Source: Leptolyngbya sp. BL0902 (lineage in GTDB: Bacteria; Cyanobacteriota; Cyanobacteriia; Phormidesmidales; Phormidesmidaceae). From it: a stretch of 64,000 nt of DNA. The DNA is taken from assembly GCF_016403105.1 (NCBI RefSeq), contig NZ_CP046155.1, positions 1,116,001-1,180,000 of the forward strand, in the 5' to 3' direction. Both the position numbers and the translations under genes were made by a program. Positions 1 through 7,037 of this stretch are shown here, in pieces (position 1 is the first letter of the stretch; each line of letters opens with the position of its first letter). The notes beneath the pieces were generated by a model. It worked only from the letters and a program-made list of their open reading frames with translations. It did no database searches and was not told where the DNA came from.

Positions 1-117
1 AACGTGGAGCCACTGCAAGGGGTGAGCGGCCTCAAGTTTGGCCGTGTGGAGGTGCTGCCTGCCCCGCCTCAGCAGGAGGAGGCATCACCCTCCGAGGGGG
101 CTGATGCCACGGCCTAG
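1..117 (+). CDS. C-terminal end of an unidentified protein (partial)
   Basis: The first reading frame is open from the window edge to a TAG at 115-117 and gives 38 residues, with an ordinary stretch (GLKFGRVEVLPAP) followed by an acidic, Ser/Ala-rich tail. The length and composition look like a disordered C-terminus, and no family can be named from it. Its stop overlaps the stop of the convergent cobalamin gene within a shared CTAG (114-117), a tight packing that supports it being a real gene end. The rest lies upstream of the window. Confidence 0.4.
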   Translation, partial: NVEPLQGVSGLKFGRVEVLPAPPQQEEASPSEGADATA

Positions 118-1970
118 GGCGTCTCAAACCCTAGATAGCCCCTGGGGGTAATCAGCCAATCTTGGTGCTGGCGGGTGCTGGCGTTGCCAATCAGCACCAC
201 CGTCAGCATATCAATGGGGGCGTGGGGCAGGTCGGCGAGGGTGGTGAGGTGGATGTCCTGATCGGGCCGATAGACGGACTTGACTACCGCTACCGGGGTT
301 TCGGGCGCACGATGGGCCATCAAAATCTGGTGGGCGGTGTCGATCTGATGGGTGCGGGTTTTAGACTTGGGGTTGTAGAGGGCGATGACAAAATCGGCCT
401 GGGCCGCCGCCTCCAGCCGTTTCACAATCATCTCCCAGGGGGTGAGCAGGTCGCTGAGGCTGATGGCGCAGAAGTCGTGCATCAGGGGTGCCCCCACCTG
501 GGCCGCTGCCGCCTGGAGGGCCGAAATACCCGGAAACACCTCCACCGCAGGACGTTTGCCGTCCCAGCCCGTGGCCTGCAACTGCTCGAACACCAGCCCC
601 GCCATGCCGTAGATGCCGCAATCTCCCGAAGACACCACCGCCACCGACAGCCCCCAGCGGGCCAAGTCGATGGCTCGCTCAGCCCGCTGTCGTTCCTGGG
701 TAATGGGCCAGGGCTCTACAATTTGGCCGGGACGACACAGGGCGCGAATTTGGTCGATGTACAGGCCGTAGCCAATCACCGCATCCGCCCGCCCAAGGGC
801 CTGCTTGGCGGCGGGGGTAATCTGGTCAAGCCGACCGGGGCCAATCCCCACCAGGAAAAGCTGCCCGGTTCGCCCGATAGATTCTCGCTCGGCCTGGGCC
901 ACCGCCACGGTCACAGCCCCCGGTTCTCCTTCCAGACGAATCACCTGTTTAGGCACTCGCAGCGTCCCCCGATCCGCCGCTACCATCGCCGCCGCCTCCG
1001 CCACGCTGGGGGTTTGCACCGCCGCATCCACCACCGCCGAGGGATTGGGCACAGGAATATCCTTCAGTTCTGCCGCCGCAAAGCACCGCAACGGCCAGCG
1101 CCGAGATTCGCACAGTTCCACCAGGCCCACCTCATCGGCCTTGAGATCTAGCGAGGCCACCCCCGCCACCGATTCCAACGCCAAGCCATGGGCCTGAAAT
1201 ACCTGCTCTAGGGCGGTTTCAATCACATGGCGAGGGGTGCCCCGTTCGCAGCCGATGCCCACCCACAGCACCCTAGGGTGCCACTGGGCAGTGGGGATAT
1301 CGTTGCTGGGGTCAACGGAATGCTGGTTAGCACTGATCCGCAGTCGGGCCGTGGGGAGGGGGGAGGCGGGAGGATCGAACCCAAAGGGGTGATCAGCAGG
1401 GAGATGATCGCGCCAGAGCGTTGTACCGCTATCTTGATCCACCGCGATGGGCTGCCCCTGGGCAAAGGCCGCACTCACCGCTGTCCAATCGCCGCTGCCT
1501 TTGACCCAGCCAAAGGGGGTGCCGAGTTGGTCGATGCCCTGGAAATGCTTGGCGTGGGAGGCTCCCGTAATCACCGGGTCAGCCTCGATGAGCTGGCTGA
1601 TTTGGCGGGTCAGTCCATCGGCCCCGCCCTGGTGTCCACCGCAGAGGCTAATCACCTGTCGGCCCGTTTCTTCCACCACCACCACCGCCGGATCGGTGGC
1701 TTTATCCTGCAAGAGAGGGGCAATCAGCCGTACTACAGCCCCCGTGGCCAGGGCAAACACCAGGCCAGTCTGGGTCGGCCAAAGCTGTTCGACCACGTCC
1801 CGCAGTGGCCCATCGTAGGGTTGAACCTGATGCTGCACAGGGGCCAAGTCCGCCGCCAGGGTAGCCGCGAGGGATTGAGACAACCACAGCTTGGCTGGGA
1901 GGGCGACACAGATGGGAATTAAGGTTTTGACGCCCGCAGGGGTGGTGGCAATGGCCGCAATGCTAGACAC
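114..1970 (-). CDS. cobJ: Fused CbiG-CobJ: cobalt-precorrin-5A hydrolase / precorrin-3B C17-methyltransferase
   Basis: A 618-residue bifunctional enzyme of the corrin-ring stage of cobalamin synthesis. Residues of about 50-140 resemble the CbiG N-terminal domain (VFALATGAVVRLIAPLL; ISLCGGHQGGADGLT). Residues of about 232-350 match the CbiG C-terminal domain (VLWVGIGCERGT, GVASLDLKADEVGL). Residues of about 370-612 are a complete SAM-dependent tetrapyrrole methyltransferase with the VGIGPG loop, the SSGDCGIYGMAG motif and the ALYNPKSKTR segment of CobJ/CbiH. CbiG-CobJ fusions are known in cyanobacteria. The fusion implies that ring contraction/C17 methylation and the later deacylation step are made by one chain. 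No other cob genes adjoin it; a CobD-like gene lies about 14 kb away. Its 3' end overlaps the convergent neighbour by 4 bp. No cobalamin riboswitch was recognised upstream. Confidence 0.93.
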   Translation of the reverse strand: MSSIAAIATTPAGVKTLIPICVALPAKLWLSQSLAATLAADLAPVQHQVQPYDGPLRDVVEQLWPTQTGLVFALATGAVVRLIAPLLQDKATDPAVVVVEETGRQVISLCGGHQGGADGLTRQISQLIEADPVITGASHAKHFQGIDQLGTPFGWVKGSGDWTAVSAAFAQGQPIAVDQDSGTTLWRDHLPADHPFGFDPPASPLPTARLRISANQHSVDPSNDIPTAQWHPRVLWVGIGCERGTPRHVIETALEQVFQAHGLALESVAGVASLDLKADEVGLVELCESRRWPLRCFAAAELKDIPVPNPSAVVDAAVQTPSVAEAAAMVAADRGTLRVPKQVIRLEGEPGAVTVAVAQAERESIGRTGQLFLVGIGPGRLDQITPAAKQALGRADAVIGYGLYIDQIRALCRPGQIVEPWPITQERQRAERAIDLARWGLSVAVVSSGDCGIYGMAGLVFEQLQATGWDGKRPAVEVFPGISALQAAAAQVGAPLMHDFCAISLSDLLTPWEMIVKRLEAAAQADFVIALYNPKSKTRTHQIDTAHQILMAHRAPETPVAVVKSVYRPDQDIHLTTLADLPHAPIDMLTVVLIGNASTRQHQDWLITPRGYLGFETP

Positions 1971-2273
1971 AGAAAGCCCTCTCCAAAGTTTTTGATCCTA
2001 TCATTACCGCTTCGGCTCCGTCTGCGCACCCTGGGCGGCCCAGCGACGGTAGTTGTCGGGTAGCCAATTGGTCATGGGAGCGGTTGACGACCTTATCCCC
2101 TTGCCTGCCCCCCTAGGTTTTGACCCACCCGTTGATGGGGGCTGGGCGGTTTGTAACGATTGTTGTAAGGCTAGGGCCTTGGTTGGAGGAGATGGGCACG
2201 TTGTAGGAAGTGCTGGGCCATCGGATCAATCCCAAGCCCAGGGCCTACCGATGCATTGCGAGGCACCATTGCC

Positions 2274-2549
2274 ATGACCTTCTCCCGCAACCCCGATCAG
2301 GACGACATTCGTAAGGATGCGCTGCTGGCCTTAACCAGCGAGTTTGTGCGCCAGGGCCACCCCATCCAATACGCCAAACACATGGCTACCGCCACCATTT
2401 TTCAGGCGGATCTAGATTTGCGGAATGCTCAGTTCACGCGTTTGTTGGCCTGGTTAAAGGAAAACCACGACGATATCTATCCCCAGGCCCTAGAGATTGC
2501 CGAAGGGGTGCGCCAGGAGTTTGAACGCCGCGTTACCGATGATTTTTAG
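2274..2549 (+). CDS. Small conserved-looking hypothetical protein, 91 aa
   Basis: A soluble, charged, mostly helical 91-residue protein (starts MTFSRNPDQDD, ends RRVTDDF) with no transmembrane segment or recognised motif. An upstream in-frame ATG at 2256 would add six residues, but the ATG at 2274 gives a more natural N-terminus. The roughly 300 bp before it (1971-2273) hold no convincing gene. It is convergent with the carboxypeptidase gene that ends at 2596. Function is unknown. The even, protein-like composition (QADLDLRNAQFTRLLAWL) argues that it is real. Confidence 0.65.
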   Translation: MTFSRNPDQDDIRKDALLALTSEFVRQGHPIQYAKHMATATIFQADLDLRNAQFTRLLAWLKENHDDIYPQALEIAEGVRQEFERRVTDDF

Positions 2550-2595
2550 GGTAAGGCGGACGTTACCAGGAATAGCCCCAAGGGGTTGCCATGGT

Positions 2596-4098
2596 CTAGC
2601 AATCCGGTGAAAGCTGGGCCAGCAGCAGCAGCCACTCGTCAATTTTGGCCCGCAGGACGCTGGCGTGTTGGTTGGAGTGGTTGATGGCGATGCTGACGAT
2701 CAGCGGCGGATGGTTGGGCGGCTGTACGTAGGCCGAAAGGGACACATGGCCCGTCAGCGCCCCGGTTTTGCCCATCACCCGTCCGCTGAGGGGCGTATTC
2801 ACCAGGCGATTGCGGAGGGTGCCGCTTTCTCCGGCCACCGCTAAGGAATTGCGAAACACCTGGGATTGGGGATGGATGGCCATGGCTTGCAGGGTATCCA
2901 CCACAGCGGCGGGGCTGATCAGGTTATGGCGAGAAAGGCCTGACCCATCGGCAATGCGTAGCGGTTCGGCATTCACCCCCAACTCTGTCAGCGCAGTTCG
3001 GATCGCGCCTGCTCCGGCTCGACTGGCATCGGCTGGAGGCTCTGTCACCCCTGCCACGCCCAAGGTTTTCAGCAGCACTTCGGCATAGATGTTGTCGCTG
3101 TCGCGGTTGGTGGGCACCAGCAACTCCGCCATGGGGGGCGACTCTATGGCTGCCAGTTCTGGCCCTAGGCTGGCGGCTGGAGTTTGGGCAATGTCTACCT
3201 GGGCGGTGGGGATGCCCTGCTGAGACAACGCTGTTTGCAAGGCAGCAGCGAACTGCTCCGCTGGGTTAAAGACGCCGAGAACCGGGCTGGCCGGATTGGC
3301 ATCCGCAGCCATCTGGCCCGTCAGGTACAGGTTGAGGGAATCGCCATGGCGCTGGAGGGACATGGGTTGAGCGGCGGTGCCGGGGGCCACGGTGCGGCTG
3401 TGGTTCACCAGGGGCCAAGGGCCAGCGGGAAGCGCCTCTAGCCCAGTCAGGGCAAGGGGTTCGCCCACCTGGGTTGGGGCTACCCGCACGGGCAGGGCGT
3501 TTTGGTTAAACATCAGTCCGTTCACGGGCACCGCAAAGTAAAACTGGGCATCCTCCCATTCCCAAGTTGGATTCGTAGCCCAGCCCGGAAAGTAGCTGTC
3601 ATCCATCACCAAGCGGTTGACCTGCGTTACCCCCGCATTTCGCAACTGGGTAGCGAGGGCGGTCATCTGATCGGCCCCCACGGTGGGATCGCCGCGCCCG
3701 ACCACCCGCAGCGTGGCCATGCCGCCCGGATTCACCGTGCCATGCACCGAGGTACGAATGCGGTAGCTTGGCCCCAGCCGATGCAGTGCCGCCGCCGAGG
3801 TCAGCACCTTCATATTCGAGGCCGGAACAAACAGAGCGTTGGGACGCTGGGCCAAAAGCGTGCGCCGCTGCTGAGGGTTCGCCGCCTGGGTTTGCGCCAA
3901 GAGTCCCACGTAGGCCGTATCCAGGGGGGCTTGGGCGAGGTCGGCCTCAATGCGCTGGTTCACCTGGGCCGGACAGAGGGCCGCCTGCACAGCATCGCCA
4001 ACGCCCACCAGCCCCAGGGCCATCACCGTTCCTGCTAAAGACGTTCGCCATCTCCGGCGCAAGGTCGTGGGTGCCATGGTTGGGTTGGTGTGGGTCAT
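2596..4098 (-). CDS. dacB: D-alanyl-D-alanine carboxypeptidase/endopeptidase, PBP4 type (peptidase S13)
   Basis: A periplasmic 500-residue low-molecular-weight penicillin-binding protein that trims or cleaves peptidoglycan peptide cross-links. All three active-site motifs of the S13 family are visible: SNMK (Ser94, Lys97), SDN (334-336) and KTG (444-446). The N-terminus has a basic stretch (LRRRWR), a hydrophobic core and an AQA-like cleavage region near residue 39, so it should be exported. The large insert between SxxK and SxN is normal for PBP4. Its 5' end lies close to the divergent alpha/beta hydrolase gene, and the two promoters must share about 130 bp. Confidence 0.95.
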   Translation of the reverse strand: MTHTNPTMAPTTLRRRWRTSLAGTVMALGLVGVGDAVQAALCPAQVNQRIEADLAQAPLDTAYVGLLAQTQAANPQQRRTLLAQRPNALFVPASNMKVLTSAAALHRLGPSYRIRTSVHGTVNPGGMATLRVVGRGDPTVGADQMTALATQLRNAGVTQVNRLVMDDSYFPGWATNPTWEWEDAQFYFAVPVNGLMFNQNALPVRVAPTQVGEPLALTGLEALPAGPWPLVNHSRTVAPGTAAQPMSLQRHGDSLNLYLTGQMAADANPASPVLGVFNPAEQFAAALQTALSQQGIPTAQVDIAQTPAASLGPELAAIESPPMAELLVPTNRDSDNIYAEVLLKTLGVAGVTEPPADASRAGAGAIRTALTELGVNAEPLRIADGSGLSRHNLISPAAVVDTLQAMAIHPQSQVFRNSLAVAGESGTLRNRLVNTPLSGRVMGKTGALTGHVSLSAYVQPPNHPPLIVSIAINHSNQHASVLRAKIDEWLLLLAQLSPDC

Positions 4099-4227
4099 CG
4101 CCCGAAAATCCTTGGGAGCGCATCGTCAATCGTTATCCTAGTCTGGCCCCTTGGCCACCGTCACCTCCTTCAGGGTTGCCGAGGGTTCCGTTGGGGCGGT
4201 AAGCTCAGTCCACCGAGTTGGGACGAT

Positions 4228-5079
4228 GTGGTGGGGATTTCAGAGCAAACCGTTGTGGTCAATGGGTTGACGTGGTTTTATCGGGAAGCGGCCCCGGTGG
4301 GCGAGAGCCCCAAACTTCCGGTGCTGTTGCTCCATGGGTTGGTGTCCCAGAGCTATAGCTGGCGGGGGGTGATGCCCACCCTGGCAGAACAGGGGTTCCG
4401 GGCCATTGCGCCGGATTGGATCGGCCACGGTTTTTCTGAAAAGCCCGACAAACGCGATTTTGCCTACACTCCCGCCGCCTTGGTAGAAGCCCTCGGTCAG
4501 TTTTTGGATGCCCTCGCCATTCCCAAGGTGCATTTGGTCGCGCAAGGGTTTTTGGGCCATGTGGGGATTCAGTTTGCCCTGCAAAACCCCGACCGGGTGG
4601 ATCGCCTCGCCATCATCAATGCCCCCCTCAGCCCCGCCGCCAAACTGCCCTGGAAGATGAGCCAGTTCGGCATTCCCCTGGCCGGAGACATGATTACCCA
4701 GGATCCGATTTTGGTGGATCGCACCCTAGAGGGCGGTGGCCCCTACCAGATCGACGATGAGGATTTGGATATTTACCGTCGGCCCTTTTTGCAAAGCTCT
4801 GACGTGGGCCGCGCCCTGCTGGTGACGGTGCGCCGCATGGACTTGCCCGCCACCACCGCCGCCATTGAAGCGGGCCTCAAAACCTGGGATCATCCCACCC
4901 TGCTGCTGTGGGGCATTAACGATCCGTGGCTTCCGGTCAGCCTCGCGGAAACCTGCCTAAAAGACCTCTCCAGCGGCCAACTCAAAACCCTAGAAGAAGT
5001 CGGTCACTATGCCCAGGAAGACTGGGCCGAAAAGGTGGCGGATGCCCTCAGCACCTTTCTGCGACAAATGGCGGTGTAA
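4228..5079 (+). CDS. Alpha/beta-fold hydrolase-like protein with glycine at the nucleophile position
   Basis: About 283 residues with a clear haloalkane-dehalogenase-like alpha/beta fold: LLLHGLVSQSYSW oxyanion region, APDWIGHGFSEKP, LLLWGINDPW acid loop (Asp) and EVGHYAQED (His). At the nucleophile elbow the sequence is VAQGFLG, so residue 107 (codon 4546-4548) is Gly where Ser or Asp is expected. The acid and His of the triad are kept. The frame is open further upstream to 4090, but that would overlap the divergent dacB start; two GTG codons at 4228 and 4231 give the usual N-terminus (VGISEQT), though no strong ribosome-binding site is visible. It is followed after 8 bp by the CocE-type hydrolase. 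Substrate and activity are unknown. Confidence 0.85.
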   Translation: MVGISEQTVVVNGLTWFYREAAPVGESPKLPVLLLHGLVSQSYSWRGVMPTLAEQGFRAIAPDWIGHGFSEKPDKRDFAYTPAALVEALGQFLDALAIPKVHLVAQGFLGHVGIQFALQNPDRVDRLAIINAPLSPAAKLPWKMSQFGIPLAGDMITQDPILVDRTLEGGGPYQIDDEDLDIYRRPFLQSSDVGRALLVTVRRMDLPATTAAIEAGLKTWDHPTLLLWGINDPWLPVSLAETCLKDLSSGQLKTLEEVGHYAQEDWAEKVADALSTFLRQMAV

Positions 5080-5087
5080 ACGACATC

Positions 5088-6836
5088 ATGGGGCCATACG
5101 CGGTTTGTCCAAAACAAGTCCTCACCCTCACCCTGCCAGGGCCGACTCCCCACGCCCCACTCCCCACTCCCCACTCCCCACTCCCCACTCCCCACTCCCC
5201 CATCACCCTCACCGCCGACGTCTACACCCCCGACGCCCCCGGCCCCTTCCCCGTCCTGCTGATGCGGCAACCCTACGGGCGAGCCATTGCCTCCACGGTG
5301 GTCTATGCCCATCCCACCTGGTACGCCAGCCACGGCTACATCGTGGTGATTCAGGATGTGCGGGGGCGGGGCAGTTCTGGCGGCGAGTTTCGGCTGTTTG
5401 AAGCCGAGGACGAGGACGGGGCCGCCACGGTGCAATGGGCGGCCAACCTGCCCAAAAGCAGCGGCGAGGTGGGGATGTATGGCTTTTCCTACCAGGGCAT
5501 GACCCAGCTCTATGCCGCCGCCCGCCGCCCAGAACCGCTGAAAGCCTTGGCCCCGGCCATGGTGGGCTACGACCTCTACGCCGACTGGGCCTACGAACAT
5601 GGGGCGCTGTTGCTTCAGGCTGGGCTGGGCTGGGCCTTCCAACTGGCGGCAGAAACCGCCCGCCGTGCCGGAGATGCCGCCGCCTATCACGCCCTCTACC
5701 AAGCCGGACACCAGTTGCCGCTGGATGGCCCCATTCCCGCCGACCCGGCCCTTTTACGCGACCTCGCCCCGGATTCGTTTTTCCACGACTGGCGCAACCA
5801 TCACCAGCCCGACGCCTACTGGCAGTCCCTCCAGCCCGACTTGACCGAGGTGGATTTGCCCATGCTGCACATCGGCGGCTGGTTTGACCCCTACCTGCGC
5901 GGCACCCTGCGCCTGTATCAGCAAATGCAGGCCCAAAGCCGCGCCCCCCAACACCTGTGGATTGGCCCCTGGGGGCACCTGCCCTGGAGTCGGCGGGTGG
6001 GGGCACGGGATTTTGGCCCAGCGGCAGAAAGCCCTGTGGATCGGCTGCAACTGCGCTGGTTTAACCAGTTTTTGAAAGGTCACGATGAGGGATTCGGCCA
6101 AGATTCCCCGGTACGCCTGTTTGACATGGGCACCAACCGCTGGCAAGACTGGCCTCAGTGGCCCCAGATCCTCCCTACGGCCTACGCGCTGACCAGCAGC
6201 GGGCTGGCCGGAATGCGCCTTGACGATGGCCTGCTGTTGCCCCCATCCGCCGAAGCCGCCGAAGCTGCCGAAGCCGACAACCCAGCACCGGGCTATGACG
6301 TGATCGTTCACGACCCCTGGCGTCCGGTACCTTCCCTGGGGGGCCACAGCGGCTTTCCCTCCGGCAGCTTTGATCGGGCCGCCATCGACGGTCGCAGCGA
6401 TGTGTTGACCTACAGCACCTCGCCTTTAACAACTCCTTTACAAGTGGTCGGTACCCCCACGCTTACCCTCTATCTCACGGTGGATGCCCCCAGTGTAGAC
6501 ATCAGTGCCGTGCTGTCGGAGGTCTACCCCGATGGCCGTGCCTTCAACTTTACCCAGGGCTACGGTCGTTTTTGCCTGCCCCAACCCGATGGCGTGGAGG
6601 GCGGTGTAAGTCCTCAACCCATTGCCCTAGCTCTACAAGCGACGAGCTTTACCGTGCCCCAGGGCCATGCCCTCCGGCTCAGCCTTGCCGCCGCTGCCTT
6701 TCCGGCCTACCCCGTCAACAGCGGTACTGGGGCCACCTTAGATGACGTGCCCCAACTTCAGCACCGTATCATCACCCTTGCGGTCTGGCACGGGCCAGAA
6801 TGGGCCTCCTGTTTGCATCTGCCAGTATCCCAATAA
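5088..6836 (+). CDS. CocE/NonD family hydrolase (X-Pro dipeptidyl-peptidase-like)
   Basis: A 582-residue serine hydrolase. The N-terminal alpha/beta domain has the family hallmarks: VLLMRQPYGR, IQDVRGRGSSGGEF and the nucleophile elbow GFSYQGM. The acid loop is near HIGGWFDPYLRG and the His near IGPWGHLPW. The C-terminal half is the jelly-roll domain of cocaine esterase and glutaryl acylase relatives (LTLYLTVDAPSVDISAVLSEVYPDG). Residues of about 20-38 are a proline-rich insert (LPTPHSPLPTPHSP) encoded by a heptanucleotide repeat, placed before the first conserved strand. The gene follows the upstream hydrolase by 8 bp and is probably co-transcribed. The start at 5088 is the only ATG that keeps the whole fold. 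Confidence 0.88.
   Translation: MGPYAVCPKQVLTLTLPGPTPHAPLPTPHSPLPTPHSPITLTADVYTPDAPGPFPVLLMRQPYGRAIASTVVYAHPTWYASHGYIVVIQDVRGRGSSGGEFRLFEAEDEDGAATVQWAANLPKSSGEVGMYGFSYQGMTQLYAAARRPEPLKALAPAMVGYDLYADWAYEHGALLLQAGLGWAFQLAAETARRAGDAAAYHALYQAGHQLPLDGPIPADPALLRDLAPDSFFHDWRNHHQPDAYWQSLQPDLTEVDLPMLHIGGWFDPYLRGTLRLYQQMQAQSRAPQHLWIGPWGHLPWSRRVGARDFGPAAESPVDRLQLRWFNQFLKGHDEGFGQDSPVRLFDMGTNRWQDWPQWPQILPTAYALTSSGLAGMRLDDGLLLPPSAEAAEAAEADNPAPGYDVIVHDPWRPVPSLGGHSGFPSGSFDRAAIDGRSDVLTYSTSPLTTPLQVVGTPTLTLYLTVDAPSVDISAVLSEVYPDGRAFNFTQGYGRFCLPQPDGVEGGVSPQPIALALQATSFTVPQGHALRLSLAAAAFPAYPVNSGTGATLDDVPQLQHRIITLAVWHGPEWASCLHLPVSQ
5144..5199 (+). repeat. Heptanucleotide tandem repeat (CACTCCC) inside a coding sequence
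   Basis: Eight consecutive 7-mers: two slightly divergent units (GACTCCC, CACGCCC) and then six perfect CACTCCC copies at 5158-5199. They lie within codons 19-38 of the CocE-type hydrolase. Seven is not a multiple of three, so gain or loss of one or two units would shift the reading frame, while a change of three would keep it. Such short tandemly repeated heptamers are known from cyanobacterial genomes. Confidence 0.95.
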
Positions 6837-6899
6837 CGGAGCAGAACCATCCCCAAGAGGGCGTTGGACAAGGGCGTAGGGGGTAGCCCAGTACGAGTT

Positions 6900-6967
6900 G
6901 TAGGGGCAGGAGACCGGGCCCCTACGTGAACCTAATGCTGTAGGGGCGCGGTTTGCGTGCCCGCCGC
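6900..6967. repeat. Intergenic GTAGGGGC hairpin and degenerate second copy
   Basis: Between the CocE hydrolase and ppk1, GTAGGGGC (6900-6907) pairs with GCCCCTAC (6918-6925) around a 10-nt loop. A second TGTAGGGGC at 6940-6948 follows with a GC-rich, partly palindromic tail. It looks like a small dispersed palindromic element, and could also act as a transcription barrier between the two convergent genes. No gene is seen in 6837-7037. Confidence 0.6.
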
Positions 6968-7037
6968 AGAATTTTTTGTCAGCCAGTCAGGTAAGAGGCT
7001 GGTGCAACCTCTCCGCTCAACAGACTAGGCCCCAGAC

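Noticed and set aside
162-1922. Long plus-strand frames opposite the CbiG-CobJ gene
   Set aside because: They are antisense shadows rich in His/Arg/Gly; the minus-strand gene has clear motifs.
1971-2273. Cobalamin riboswitch upstream of the CbiG-CobJ gene
   Set aside because: The conserved B12-box pattern could not be found by eye on the minus strand; a covariance-model search would decide.
2053-2277. 74-codon frame before the small hypothetical gene
   Set aside because: It has low-complexity, Pro/Gly/Ala-rich content and overlaps the better-supported gene start; no ribosome-binding site.
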